Part shown: positions 33,696 to 42,702 of the stretch, in pieces
Position numbering within the stretch: position 1 is the first letter of the stretch
How the letters are laid out: each line of letters starts with the position of its first letter
DNA from: Aequorivita sublithincola DSM 14238
GTDB taxonomy: Bacteria; Bacteroidota; Bacteroidia; Flavobacteriales; Flavobacteriaceae
Direction: 5' to 3'
Assembly (NCBI RefSeq): GCF_000265385.1
Contig: NC_018013.1
Span: forward strand, 2,569,001-2,633,000
Length of the DNA: 64,000 nucleotides
Notes under the pieces: model-generated
The model's input: only the letters and a program-made list of their open reading frames with translations
What the model was told of the DNA's origin: nothing
Database searches by the model: none
Made by a program: the position numbers and the translations under genes

Positions 33696-35594
33696 TCAGT
33701 TTAGGTTATATTGATTTCTCGAATTGATTTTTATCTTTTCAGCATCCATCAAAAGTCGGACTACTTTTAAAATATGATCTTCCGTAAAAGTAAGTTTTTC
33801 TGAAATTTCTCGTGATGTTAAATCGCCTCCTTCTAATAAAGCTAGAATTTTCTTTGCAATGTCTTGAATTTCTCTTTTTGATAAATTAGCCGACTTTGGG
33901 TTGCAAACAGAACAAATGCCGCATTTTGAAGCTGTTGTTTCGCCAAAATACGAAACCAATTGCATGCTTCTGCAGGTTTTGGTGTTTTCAATATAGCGCA
34001 ATACAGAATTTACCTGCGCAATTTTTTTGTTGTTAAGTGCTTCAACTTCGCGTGAAATAACGTTTATAGTTTTGTCATCTTCCCGCGGCACGAGAAAGGT
34101 GAGCGTGGCATCGGTAATTTGGATAGTAGCTTCAACAACTTGGTCTCGCTCCATTTTTTTAAGAATGGCAATAATGGTTTCAACGGTTTGTCCGGTTTTT
34201 GAAGCAATTAAATCTAGGTTTATTGAAGTGGGCATTTCAAAAATACCGCCATAAATTCGTAAAATCGTTTTTCCAATTACGGATGTGGTTATATCCTTTT
34301 CAAAATAATGAAGCACTTTTTCAGAAGAAATTAGAAACTGAACAATGGATTTTCGGCCAAATTCCTGAGAAAGTTGTATAATTCCCAAACGGTCTAAACT
34401 GTTCAAGGCATTATAAGCTAATAGGCTGCTAAGATTATAGGTTTTGCAAAATTCTGCAAAACCAAAATTGTGTTTGCTGAATTCGCCTTCGCCGTAGGGA
34501 ATTTGGAAATAATTGTTCAGCGTTCTGTATATTTTTTTAAGTTCTGAAGTGTTGGGAAGTGATTCAACAAATTGTTGCTTTACATATATTTTGTCGTATT
34601 CATTATAAAAAAGCACAGCGGAAGCATACTCCCCATCACGTCCAGCACGCCCGGCTTCTTGAAAATAACTTTCAAGACTTTCGGGAATTTGAAGATGAAT
34701 AACGAACCGAACATTTGGATGGTCAATCCCCATTCCAAAAGCGTTTGTGGCAACCATAGTTGAAACTGCTCCATTTCGCCACGTTTGCAGTTTCTGCGCT
34801 TTATCTTTTGCTGAAATTCCGCCGTGATAAAAGGTTGCCGAAATGCCCAAACTATTAAGTTGTTCACTAATTTCAATGGTACTTTTTCGGTTTCGCACAT
34901 AGACAATTGCAGACCCGCTATTATTCTTCAGCAATTGCTCTGCTTTATAAAGTTTGTCTTCCTCTTTATAAACCTGATAAGAAAGATTTTCGCGAACAAA
35001 TGAATTTTGAAATACTGCAGGAAGTTCCATTTTTAATTCTGAAATGGTATCCTCCAAAACTTCGGGAGTTGCAGTGGCAGTAAGTGCTATTATTGGAACC
35101 AGCGGATGTATTTCGCGAAGCAAGGTAATGTTTTTATATGCAGGTCGAAAATCATTTCCCCATTGCGAGATGCAGTGCGCTTCATCAACCGCAATCAAAT
35201 TCACATTCATTTGTTTGATGTAATTTTGAACAATTTCTTGCTGCAACCTTTCCGGAGAGAGGTAGAGAAATTTATAATTTCCGTAAAGGGAGTTGTCCAA
35301 CAAAGCGTTTAGTTCGTTAAACGAAATTCCACCAGTAATTTTTAAAGCCTTTATGCCACTTTCCTTCAATGCGTTCACTTGGTCGCCCATCAAAGCCACC
35401 AAAGGAGAAACCACAATACAAATACCATCTATTGCCATAGCTGGAACCTGAAAACATAAAGATTTTCCACCGCCCGTTGGCAAAAGCGCAACGGTATCCT
35501 TTCCATTCAATACGGAATTGATTATTTCTTCCTGCATCGGTTTGAAGGAAGTATAACCCCAGTATTGGTTTAGGATGTCGCGGATGTTCTTCAA
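33696..35594 (-). CDS. recQ: ATP-dependent DNA helicase RecQ
   Basis: 632 residues. Motif I LLPTGGGKSLCFQVPA near 38, motif II DEAHCISQWGNDFRPAY near 137, SAKDKAQKLQTW and ATNAFGMGIDHPNVRFVIH near 279, motif VI QEAGRAGRDGE near 313. The RQC zinc site is at CRSMQLV...KCGICSVC near 540-560. The winged helix follows, but I see no convincing HRDC domain after it. RecQ unwinds recombination and fork intermediates. The start codon is TTG; the N terminus matches the family (LNQYWGYTSFKPMQEEI). It lies directly upstream of fmt. Confidence 0.96.
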   Translation of the reverse strand: MKNIRDILNQYWGYTSFKPMQEEIINSVLNGKDTVALLPTGGGKSLCFQVPAMAIDGICIVVSPLVALMGDQVNALKESGIKALKITGGISFNELNALLDNSLYGNYKFLYLSPERLQQEIVQNYIKQMNVNLIAVDEAHCISQWGNDFRPAYKNITLLREIHPLVPIIALTATATPEVLEDTISELKMELPAVFQNSFVRENLSYQVYKEEDKLYKAEQLLKNNSGSAIVYVRNRKSTIEISEQLNSLGISATFYHGGISAKDKAQKLQTWRNGAVSTMVATNAFGMGIDHPNVRFVIHLQIPESLESYFQEAGRAGRDGEYASAVLFYNEYDKIYVKQQFVESLPNTSELKKIYRTLNNYFQIPYGEGEFSKHNFGFAEFCKTYNLSSLLAYNALNSLDRLGIIQLSQEFGRKSIVQFLISSEKVLHYFEKDITTSVIGKTILRIYGGIFEMPTSINLDLIASKTGQTVETIIAILKKMERDQVVEATIQITDATLTFLVPREDDKTINVISREVEALNNKKIAQVNSVLRYIENTKTCRSMQLVSYFGETTASKCGICSVCNPKSANLSKREIQDIAKKILALLEGGDLTSREISEKLTFTEDHILKVVRLLMDAEKIKINSRNQYNLN

Positions 35595-35678
35595 GTTGAT
35601 TTGATTATTATTTAAAAGGTTAAAGCGTTATTCCGATATGCAATACTAACATATTAAGGTAACTCAAATATTCAATAG

Positions 35679-36212
35679 CTATATTTTCTTCAATATAAAA
35701 TCTACACGTTCCTTAATGGAGCCCACAGGAACTTCAATCACTTTATAACCATAGTTTTCATACCCATTTTTCAAAAAATGAAATATCTTTTCAGCCTGCT
35801 CAAAAGATTCGTAACGTTCGTTGTCCTGTTCATAAATTTCTTCCCAAGGTGGGAGGACGAAGATTTCATCGTATTTATATTGAAGACAAGCTTTGTTGAA
35901 ATTTTCAGAATAATGAGTTCCCAAATAATCCATATACGCTGTTACGTCTGGCATTCCGCGATCATAAAATAGAATTGGTGCAGCGCAATTTTCGCCTTCA
36001 TGGAATTGTTTTAATCTTCCTTCCAGTAATTTTTCACTAAAGAGAATCGGGTTATCTAAAAACAATTGGTCAATTCCTTCTTTTTTAGCCTCTAGGATTA
36101 CGTCGCGCGAAATTTCGTGCATTACTTGATAACCTTCATTTTCCAAATACTTAATTAATGAAGTTTTCCCAGAGCTCGGTCCGCCAGTTATTACAATTCT
36201 TTTCGTTTTCAA
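35679..36212 (-). CDS. AAA-family P-loop ATPase/kinase (NadR kinase-like)
   Basis: 177 residues. Walker A is ITGGPSSGKTSLIKYL near 8-23; LFYDRGMPDVTAYMDYLG near 81-98 resembles the substrate-site aspartate/arginine block of AAA_28 proteins. The family is close to the nicotinamide-riboside kinase domain of NadR and to eukaryotic TRPC4AP-like ATPases, so a small-molecule kinase role is possible but unproven. No nicotinamide transporter is next to it. It is divergent from the DUF493 gene. Confidence 0.78.
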   Translation of the reverse strand: MKTKRIVITGGPSSGKTSLIKYLENEGYQVMHEISRDVILEAKKEGIDQLFLDNPILFSEKLLEGRLKQFHEGENCAAPILFYDRGMPDVTAYMDYLGTHYSENFNKACLQYKYDEIFVLPPWEEIYEQDNERYESFEQAEKIFHFLKNGYENYGYKVIEVPVGSIKERVDFILKKI

Positions 36213-36262
36213 AAGCTACAATTTTATACAAAGTAAGTAAATAAATATTTGTGGCGAAAACG

Positions 36263-36270
36263 TATCTTTG
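36263..36270 (+). promoter_or_regulatory. Promoter -7 box TATCTTTG
   Basis: TATCTTTG fits TAnnTTTG and lies 26 bases before the DUF493 ATG at 36296. It falls inside the open frame that starts at 36251, which argues against that earlier start. Confidence 0.6.
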
Positions 36271-36295
36271 TTGTTCACACTTTAAAAATTATTTG

Positions 36296-36586
36296 ATGGC
36301 CGAAGACAAAAATACCGCGGAATTTTATGAACGTTTAAAAAAGCAACTTGAAGACTATACAACTTGGCCATCACCCTATTTATATAAATTCATAATACCC
36401 GCAAATCTTGAAAAAATTGCCGAAATAGAGGCGATATTTGACGGCACCGATGCCGAAATAACCACCAGAGATTCTTCAAAAGGCGCCTATTCAAGTGTAT
36501 CTATTAGAGTAACAATGGATTCACCAGAAGCTGTGGTGAAAAAATATCTTGAAGTTTCCAATGTTGAAGGCGTTATTTCACTATAA
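36296..36586 (+). CDS. DUF493 (YbeD-like) protein
   Basis: 96 residues from the ATG at 36296. The ACT-like ferredoxin fold is marked by WPSPYLYKFIIPA near 25, a block ending TTRDSSKGAYSSVSIRVTM near 60-78 (typical KxSxxGxYxSVTV), and the C-terminal VEGVISL. E. coli YbeD sits between dacA and lipB and may regulate lipoic-acid metabolism; the role is unknown. It opens a probable transcript with the DUF4290 gene and murA. Confidence 0.85.
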   Translation: MAEDKNTAEFYERLKKQLEDYTTWPSPYLYKFIIPANLEKIAEIEAIFDGTDAEITTRDSSKGAYSSVSIRVTMDSPEAVVKKYLEVSNVEGVISL

Positions 36587-36659
36587 TTTTTAGTATTTTG
36601 CGAGTGAAACGATTTTCAATCTTTCCGAATACATTAATTCTTTCCTTAACAAACACATT

Positions 36660-37331
36660 TTGATACAAGAAGTAGCCCAAATAGAATATAACACCGAGCG
36701 CCCAAAATTGATTATTCCTGAATACGGACGCCATATGCAAAAGATGGTAGATCAAGCCATTGCAACAGAAGACAGACAAGAGCGCAATAAAATTGCGAAA
36801 GGAATTATAGCAGTTATGGGGAACCTAAACCCTCACCTTCGTGATGTGCCAGACTTTCAACCGATGCTTTGGGATCAATTATTTATTATCTCAGATTTTA
36901 AATTGGACGTTGATTCGCCATATCCAATTCCTACAAGGGAAGAGCTTATGGAGCGACCAGAACCCTTAAAATATCCTCAAAATTTCCCAAAATATCGTTT
37001 TTATGGCAACAACATAAAACGAATGATTGACGTAGCCGTAAGTTGGGAAGAAGGTGATAAAAAAGAAGGACTTATCCTTACCATCGCCAACCACATGAAA
37101 AAATGTTTCCTAAACTGGAACAAAGACACAGTGGAAGATGATGTGATTTTCGGGCACTTGTTTGAGCTTTCAGAAGGAAAAATAAATCTTAAGAATAGCG
37201 ATGAAGATTTAAGCGATGCTTCAAACTTGCTAAAAAACAAAAAACGTTACAGCACCAGCAATTCTGGGAAGAAAAACTACAAATCCAACAGTAACAGTAA
37301 CAGTAACAATCGCAACCGTAAACGTTATTAA
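36660..37331 (+). CDS. DUF4290 protein
   Basis: 223 residues. The Bacteroidota-specific DUF4290 domain covers about 5-170, with IEYNTERPKLIIPEYGRHMQ and KMVDQAI at the start, and IKRMIDVAV and FLNWNKDTVEDDVIFGHL later. The final 40 residues are low complexity, rich in Ser, Asn and Lys (SNSNSNSNNRNRKRY), probably disordered and RNA- or surface-interacting. The start is TTG. It sits 23 bases upstream of murA; this gene pair is common in the phylum, hinting at a cell-envelope role. Confidence 0.88.
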   Translation: MIQEVAQIEYNTERPKLIIPEYGRHMQKMVDQAIATEDRQERNKIAKGIIAVMGNLNPHLRDVPDFQPMLWDQLFIISDFKLDVDSPYPIPTREELMERPEPLKYPQNFPKYRFYGNNIKRMIDVAVSWEEGDKKEGLILTIANHMKKCFLNWNKDTVEDDVIFGHLFELSEGKINLKNSDEDLSDASNLLKNKKRYSTSNSGKKNYKSNSNSNSNNRNRKRY

Positions 37332-37354
37332 AATTTCAACCATTATTTTTATTT

Positions 37355-38668
37355 ATGGGAACTTTCCAAATAGAAGGCGGGCATAAACTGAAAGGCGAAA
37401 TTACACCTCAGGGTGCCAAAAACGAAGCCTTACAGATTCTTTGTGCAGTATTATTAACATCTGAAAAGGTTATTATTGAGAACATTCCAGATATTCTTGA
37501 CGTTAATAAACTGATTAATATTTTAGAAAATCTAGGCGTTAAGATCCAAAAACTTGGAAAAGGCAAATATGCTTTTATTGCAGATGATATTAATCTAGGG
37601 TATCTTGAATCTGAACTTTTTAAGCAGGAGGGAAGCTCCCTTCGTGGTTCTATAATGATTGTTGGTCCTTTGTTGGCAAGGTTTGGCAAAGGTTATATTC
37701 CAAGACCTGGAGGAGATAAAATAGGAAGAAGAAGACTAGACACACACTTTGAAGGTTTTATAAAACTCGGTGCGAAATTCCGTTATAATAAGGAAGAACG
37801 TTTTTACGGAGTGGAAGCTCCTAAAGGTTTAAAGGGTACTTATATGCTTTTGGACCAAGCTTCGGTTACTGGAACAGCCAATATTGTGATGGCTGCTGTT
37901 TTAGCTAAAGGAAAAACTACAATATACAACGCGGCTTGCGAACCTTACATTCAACAACTATGCAAAATGTTGAATTCAATGGGAGCTAATATTACAGGTG
38001 TTGGCTCAAATTTATTAGTTATTGAAGGTGTTGAAAAGCTTGGTGGTTGCAATCACCGTGTTTTGCCAGATATGATTGAAATTGGCAGCTGGATAGGTCT
38101 TGCTGCAATGACTCATAGCGAAATCACTATTAAAAATGTGAGTTGGGAAAATTTAGGATTGATTCCAGAAACCTTTAGAAAGCTTGGTATTAAACTGAAC
38201 AAAAAAGGTGATGATATTCATATTCCTTCTCAAAAGGAATACGAAATACAAGGTTATATTGATGGGTCTATTCTTACCGTGGCAGATGCTCCGTGGCCTG
38301 GATTTACGCCAGATTTACTAAGTATTGTTCTCGTTGTTTGTACTCAGGCTAAAGGAAGTGTACTTATTCATCAAAAAATGTTTGAAAGCCGTTTGTTCTT
38401 CGTGGATAAATTGATTGATATGGGCGCGAAAATAATTCTTTGTGATCCGCACCGTGCCACAGTAATTGGTCATAATTTTCAGTCGAATCTAAAAGCTACC
38501 ACAATGGTTTCTCCAGATATTCGGGCAGGAATTTCATTGTTAATTGCTGCGCTTTCCGCTGAAGGCACAAGTACTATTCACAATATTGAACAGATTGATA
38601 GAGGTTATGAAAATATTGATGAAAGGCTTAGAGCTATTGGGGCGAAGATTACTAGGACTGAGCCTTAG
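37355..38668 (+). CDS. murA: UDP-N-acetylglucosamine 1-carboxyvinyltransferase (Asp-type)
   Basis: 437 residues, a complete EPSP-synthase-fold enzyme. GAKNEALQILCAVLLT near 20-35 contains the Lys-Asn pair that binds UDP-GlcNAc; RRRLDTHFEGFIKLGA and QASVTGTANIVMAA are typical. The loop residue equivalent to Cys115 of E. coli MurA is Asp121 (RPGGDKIGRR). Enzymes with Asp here, as in mycobacteria and chlamydiae, are active but not alkylated by fosfomycin. It catalyses the first committed step of peptidoglycan synthesis. It follows the DUF4290 gene; downstream are an immunity-like remnant and gene. Confidence 0.97.
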   Translation: MGTFQIEGGHKLKGEITPQGAKNEALQILCAVLLTSEKVIIENIPDILDVNKLINILENLGVKIQKLGKGKYAFIADDINLGYLESELFKQEGSSLRGSIMIVGPLLARFGKGYIPRPGGDKIGRRRLDTHFEGFIKLGAKFRYNKEERFYGVEAPKGLKGTYMLLDQASVTGTANIVMAAVLAKGKTTIYNAACEPYIQQLCKMLNSMGANITGVGSNLLVIEGVEKLGGCNHRVLPDMIEIGSWIGLAAMTHSEITIKNVSWENLGLIPETFRKLGIKLNKKGDDIHIPSQKEYEIQGYIDGSILTVADAPWPGFTPDLLSIVLVVCTQAKGSVLIHQKMFESRLFFVDKLIDMGAKIILCDPHRATVIGHNFQSNLKATTMVSPDIRAGISLLIAALSAEGTSTIHNIEQIDRGYENIDERLRAIGAKITRTEP

Positions 38669-38693
38669 AGCAAGTTATCCACCGCATAAAAAA

Positions 38694-38771
38694 TTGAGAG
38701 AATCTAGATTATATATCGATTTTAATGAAATGATAGAAGAAAATCTTGTTGTCCTGTCAAAACTGATTTAA
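38694..38771 (+). pseudogene. Truncated remnant resembling an immunity-type protein N terminus
   Basis: A 25-residue frame starting at TTG, reading RESRLYIDFNEMIEENLVVL then SKLI and stop. I associate the pattern YIDFNEMIEENLVLLSK with the N terminus of longer Bacteroidota proteins found among toxin-immunity clusters, where the frame continues. Here it stops at once, so it is a likely remnant. It lies just upstream of a small immunity-like gene. Confidence 0.4.
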
Positions 38772-38781
38772 AGTTAATCTG

Positions 38782-39120
38782 ATGCTTTGGAGAAAAAAAG
38801 TGAATGATAAAGTTGAGTTGACAGAATCTGGTTTTCTAATAACATGTGATGAAGATATTTCTGAATTTAATTGGAATGAAATTGACAAATTAATTGGTTT
38901 TAAAATTGATAGATTTACAATTGATGGTATTTGCCTCAAAATAGAATCAGAAGATAAAATAGCATTTATAACTGAGGAATCTGAAGGCTGGAGAAATTTC
39001 ATGAATGAATTGTTAAAAATATTTCCAGAAATAGAAAAAAATTGGGAAGCTATTATAGCTAAACCCGCTTTTGAAAGAAAGGAAACTGAATTATATTGTC
39101 GAACTAGAAATGTTCATTAA
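38782..39120 (+). CDS. Small hypothetical protein, possible orphan immunity protein
   Basis: 112 residues, acidic, soluble, no signal. The pattern is FNWNEIDKLIGFKIDRFTID then GICLKIESEDKIAFITEESE and GWRNFMNELLKIFPEIEKNW, followed by a PAFERKETELYCR end. This arrangement (Trp-rich, small, following another immunity-like fragment) resembles proteins that neutralise polymorphic toxins, but I cannot name a family. No toxin gene is visible nearby. The AT-rich composition and position after murA suggest a small acquired insertion. Confidence 0.6.
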   Translation: MLWRKKVNDKVELTESGFLITCDEDISEFNWNEIDKLIGFKIDRFTIDGICLKIESEDKIAFITEESEGWRNFMNELLKIFPEIEKNWEAIIAKPAFERKETELYCRTRNVH

Positions 39121-39173
39121 AAATGGATTAGAACTGTTCGAGCCAAGACACTTCTCAGTTATACACAAAACCG

Positions 39174-39761
39174 TTACGCCTTTCGATTCTTATTAATCTC
39201 ATCCTGCAACTTTCTGCGTAGCTTTTGCTCACGCTCCAAACTATTTCGACGGTAATCTTCCAGTTCAATTTCCATTTCGGCCATTTTCAGTTGAGTCGCA
39301 TTGGTTGTTTTGTGGCTGTTCAGAAATCTATAGAACAGAAATCCACTAATAAATAGCAGAATTATTATAATACTCCACATTAGGGTATTGTAGGTAGCTT
39401 TTGAAGTTAGAATTCCAAAAACTTTAATTCCGTCTTCTTTTTCTTTAGAATTGGAAAGATTTTGCTGTGTGCTCTTTAAATTTTGTAAAAGCGAATCAAT
39501 TTCACTTTTTTGAAGAGACAATTCGCTATTCTGACCATTTATCTTCTTTTCTAGAGTAGATACGGAGTCTATAATATTTCGCTTTAGGGTAGCAAGCTGC
39601 GTCTTTTTAATGACCTTATATTCTTGATAGCTATTGCTTTTGTCAAAAGCGTCGATCATTTGGTCGTTCAGTGTATTTTTTCGGACTTGAATGGAGTCCT
39701 GAGCGGTTGCACTCAGAGCAAACAGAAATAGGGGAAAGGTTAGTAATAAAATCTTCTTCAT
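39174..39761 (-). CDS. Membrane-anchored coiled-coil protein of unknown function
   Basis: 195 residues from the ATG at 39761 (MKKILLLTFPLFLFALSATA is a signal peptide). A periplasmic coiled-coil region follows at about 45-115 (repeating Leu and Ser/Gln/Lys), then a membrane segment near 128-146 and a charged cytoplasmic tail at 150-195. Similar flavobacterial proteins are often labelled as a tRNA methyltransferase in databases, which the sequence does not support: no SAM-binding motif is seen. It lies downstream of the photolyase operon on the same strand, 127 bases away. Confidence 0.65.
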   Translation of the reverse strand: MKKILLLTFPLFLFALSATAQDSIQVRKNTLNDQMIDAFDKSNSYQEYKVIKKTQLATLKRNIIDSVSTLEKKINGQNSELSLQKSEIDSLLQNLKSTQQNLSNSKEKEDGIKVFGILTSKATYNTLMWSIIIILLFISGFLFYRFLNSHKTTNATQLKMAEMEIELEDYRRNSLEREQKLRRKLQDEINKNRKA

Positions 39762-39887
39762 GGTTTCAGGTTTGTTGTAGTGCTTTATTAAACTGTGCAA
39801 GAGTAGCAAAATTGTGCTGATTGGCATAAAATTCCAAGTCCTTTACATTTTTTTTAACAACAATCTTTACCCTAGTAAACAGATTTT

Positions 39888-41192
39888 TTATGAAACAGCC
39901 GTTTTGTAAACCTTTAAACAACGCTCTCTTGCCTCTTTGTGATCTACCATTTTTTGAGGATATTTATCTGTTCCAAATTCTGGAACGTGCTTTTTAATAT
40001 ATTTATAGTCTTTGTCAAATTTTTCAATCTGGGTGGTTGGATTGAAAATCCTAAAGTAGGGCGCAGCGTCTACGCCACTGCCCGCAGCCCATTGCCAGTT
40101 GCCTATGTTGCTGGACATTTCATAATCTAGTAGTTTTTCAGCAAAATAAGCTTCGCCCCAGCGCCAATCAATCAACAAATGTTTGCATAAAAAACTAGCA
40201 ACAACCATCCGTACACGATTGTGCATATAGCCGGTTTCATTCAATTCACGCATTCCAGCATCAACAAGTGGATAGCCGGTTTTTCCTTCTTTCCACTTTT
40301 TAAATTCTTCTTCGTTGTTCCGCCATTCAATTCGATCATATTTTTTTTTGAAGGCGTTTTCAACGGTTTCGGGGAAATGCCAAAGAATTTGCATAAAAAA
40401 TTCCCGCCAAATTAGTTCTTGCCAAAAAACTTCGTTTTGTTCAGCAGTTGCTTTTTTAATCATTTTTCGAATACTGACAGTCCCAAACCGAAGATGAGGC
40501 CCCAAATGTGAAGTAGCATCTTCGGCGGGAAAATTTCTGCGTTTTTCATATTCCTGAATGGTTGAAGGCGTAACGTCATATTCTGGAATTTCTATTTTCG
40601 ACTTTTTGAAGCCAATATCGTTCATCGAAAGATTTGGAAGTCGCGAATTTTGATACAGGTTTTTTAGAAATTCATTGGTGTAATAAATCTTCGAGTCATA
40701 TTCTTTTTTATATTTTTCCTTCCAGATTTTCATGTAAGGAGTGTAGACAATGTAAGGATCTCCATCATTTTTAACAACTTCATCCTTTTCAAAAATCACT
40801 TGATCTTTGAAGGTGTAAAAACCTATTTCTTTTTCGGCTAATAATGTTTCAATCTGCGCATCACGTTTTTTGGCATAGGGTTCATAATCGCGATTGGTTA
40901 TTACATTTTGAACATCAAATTCTGAAATTATTTGTTTGAAAATCTGTTCTGGTTTGCCGTGATAGAGCGCGATGCTACTTCCTTGCTCCTGCAATTCAGT
41001 GCGCATTTTTTGAAGTGTTTCAAAAATAAAAGTTAAGCGAGCATCGTCTTTCGGAAGCTCGTTCAATATTTCTGAATCGAATATGAATATTGGAATTACT
41101 GGAAATTTTCCGTGAAGCGCCTTGTAAAAACCTACGTTGTCATCCAGACGTAAATCTCTTCTAAACCAAACTATATTTACTTTTTCTGCCAA
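39888..41192 (-). CDS. phr: Deoxyribodipyrimidine photolyase / cryptochrome family
   Basis: 434 residues. The N-terminal alpha/beta domain starts NIVWFRRDLRLDDNVGFYKA (antenna-cofactor domain). The FAD domain has SHLGPHLRFGTVS near 231, WQELIWREFFMQILW near 258, MRELNETGYMHNRVRMVVAS near 312 and WQWAAGSGVDAAPYFRIFNP near 366, which together bind FAD and the CPD lesion. The Trp residues of the electron-transfer chain can be placed there. It repairs cyclobutane pyrimidine dimers using blue light; a cryptochrome sensor role is less likely. It is the last gene of a run with an SDR (3 bases apart) and an SRPBCC protein. Confidence 0.94.
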   Translation of the reverse strand: MAEKVNIVWFRRDLRLDDNVGFYKALHGKFPVIPIFIFDSEILNELPKDDARLTFIFETLQKMRTELQEQGSSIALYHGKPEQIFKQIISEFDVQNVITNRDYEPYAKKRDAQIETLLAEKEIGFYTFKDQVIFEKDEVVKNDGDPYIVYTPYMKIWKEKYKKEYDSKIYYTNEFLKNLYQNSRLPNLSMNDIGFKKSKIEIPEYDVTPSTIQEYEKRRNFPAEDATSHLGPHLRFGTVSIRKMIKKATAEQNEVFWQELIWREFFMQILWHFPETVENAFKKKYDRIEWRNNEEEFKKWKEGKTGYPLVDAGMRELNETGYMHNRVRMVVASFLCKHLLIDWRWGEAYFAEKLLDYEMSSNIGNWQWAAGSGVDAAPYFRIFNPTTQIEKFDKDYKYIKKHVPEFGTDKYPQKMVDHKEARERCLKVYKTAVS

Positions 41193-41195
41193 ATC

Positions 41196-41891
41196 TTAAT
41201 GTGTGTTTAATGTTGAAAGACCACCGTCAACGCCGAAAACTTGGCCAGTAATCCATTTTGAATCATCGTTTAAAAGAAATGCTGCCATTGCCGCAATGTC
41301 TTCCGTTGTTCCTACTTTTTTTAACGGATGCCGTTCTGCCATTTTTTCCTTTTTAGAATCACTATTCAATAACTTTGAAGCTAATGAAGTATCTGTCAAT
41401 GAAGGAGCTATCACATTTACTCTGAAATTTGGAGCATATTCAGCAGCCAAAGCTTTTGCAAAGCCTTCAATAGCACCTTTTGCTGCTGCAACACTTGTGT
41501 GAAAAGGCATACCCACTTTAACTGCAACGGTGCTAAAAAAAATAAGACTAGCCTGTTCCGAATTTTTCAGTTTTGGAAGCAGACCGTGAACTACTCGCAC
41601 AAGGGAGTGGAAATTGACATCCATATCTTCACTGAAAATTTCTGGGCTCATCATTTTAAATGGTTTTAAGTTGATACTCCCAGGACAATAAACCAAACCG
41701 TCAATGTTTTCGGGTAAGTCGAGTGTTGAAATATCCTCATTAAGCGCATCGAAAGTATGATGCGTTATTCCTTTAGGAATATTTTCATTGCTTCGTGATG
41801 CAATAATTACATTATTGTTTTCTTTAAGTTTATTAGCAATTGAAGCCCCAATTCCGTAGGAACCACCAATGAGAAGTATATTTTTTTGCAT
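41196..41891 (-). CDS. SDR-family protein in photolyase operon
   Basis: 231 residues. Rossmann motif LIGGSYGIGASIA at 6-18, VYCPG near 69 in place of NNAG, and the C-terminal ITGQVFGVDGGLS. Catalytic Ser lies in LIFFSTVAV near 118, and the Lys in AAAKGAIEGF near 137, but the usual Tyr of YxxxK is Val in this protein, as in other members of this sub-group. The reaction is unknown. Its association with photolyase and an SRPBCC protein is common in flavobacteria and suggests a light or oxidative stress context. Confidence 0.85.
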   Translation of the reverse strand: MQKNILLIGGSYGIGASIANKLKENNNVIIASRSNENIPKGITHHTFDALNEDISTLDLPENIDGLVYCPGSINLKPFKMMSPEIFSEDMDVNFHSLVRVVHGLLPKLKNSEQASLIFFSTVAVKVGMPFHTSVAAAKGAIEGFAKALAAEYAPNFRVNVIAPSLTDTSLASKLLNSDSKKEKMAERHPLKKVGTTEDIAAMAAFLLNDDSKWITGQVFGVDGGLSTLNTH

Positions 41892-41909
41892 TGTTTTGTT
41901 TTTTTGAAA

Positions 41910-42371
41910 TTATATTGTTCCAAAGAGTTCTACCAATTTGTTTTTGCGATATTCAAATATTTCATCCAATTTCGGTTTCACCAAAAAGGGATGTACTAAT
42001 TGTCCTAAAATTCCGAAAGGAAGTTTGTAATGAAGCAAATCTTCCATTGCTACACCGCCTTCAATTTCTTTTATAAAATGTTTGTGGTGCCAAAGTTCAT
42101 AAGGACCGAAGCGTTGCTCATCAACAAAATATTCTCTATCAACCGAATGTGTAATTTCTGTAACCCATTTGGTTTTAATGCCAAGAATCGGGGTCACAAT
42201 ATATTCAATAATTTGTCCAGCAAACATCGGTCTGTCTGCTCCAGATTGGATATTAAAACCCATATATTCTGGTGTTATTACTTTTAAGTTTTTAGGATTG
42301 GATAAAAAATTCCAAGCCTCGTCTAAGGAAATAGGTAAATTTTGTGTTGCGTGGAGCGTGTATATTTTCAT
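41910..42371 (-). CDS. SRPBCC-family ligand-binding protein
   Basis: 153 residues. It has the helix-grip beginning (LPISLDEAWNFLSNPKNLKV), then IVTPILGIKTKWVTEITHS and FGPYELWHHKHFIKEIEGGV, and the final long helix. The HHKHFI stretch is characteristic of the group of polyketide-cyclase-like proteins found with SDR genes. No ligand is known. It lies 18 bases upstream of the SDR gene and probably starts the photolyase operon, perhaps preceded by a 38-residue ORF. Confidence 0.82.
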   Translation of the reverse strand: MKIYTLHATQNLPISLDEAWNFLSNPKNLKVITPEYMGFNIQSGADRPMFAGQIIEYIVTPILGIKTKWVTEITHSVDREYFVDEQRFGPYELWHHKHFIKEIEGGVAMEDLLHYKLPFGILGQLVHPFLVKPKLDEIFEYRKNKLVELFGTI

Positions 42372-42378
42372 TTAAGGC

Positions 42379-42495
42379 TTATTTGGTTCTCTTGAAAGTA
42401 AGGTTTTTATTCATTCGTAAAAGCCTATAGCTATTAGTGTCAGCAGATTTGTTGCTATCTCCTATTCTGAAAATTTTTTGTATTAATTTCAACAT
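42379..42495 (-). CDS. Possible 38-residue basic ORF
   Basis: A short frame beginning MLKLIQKIFRIGDSNK and ending KNLTFKRTK, strongly basic with an amphipathic N terminus. It starts at an ATG and ends 7 bases before the SRPBCC gene on the same strand. There is no homology evidence; the tight spacing to the operon is the only support. Confidence 0.3.
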   Translation of the reverse strand: MLKLIQKIFRIGDSNKSADTNSYRLLRMNKNLTFKRTK

Positions 42496-42702
42496 GATGT
42501 TTTTGTTTAAAAATACTTTGTTTTAGCAAATCAAAAAAAGATTAAACAAAAGATTAACAATTTATGCACACTACTGCATTGTTTTCTGAAATTTTCTTTG
42601 AAATGGAGGGAACTATTTATACTTCACCTAAAAGAAGAAAGCAAGTGAAAGGATCGTTCTTTTTTTCAAAATAATTTTTTAAATTTATAATCCTCCCCGT
42701 TT

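Noticed and set aside
39174-39761. tRNA methyltransferase
   Set aside because: The sequence is a signal peptide, coiled coil and membrane helix without a SAM-binding or knot motif.
42564-42674. 36-residue ORF before the frameshifted gene
   Set aside because: No family resemblance and no coupling to a neighbour; expected by chance in AT-rich DNA.
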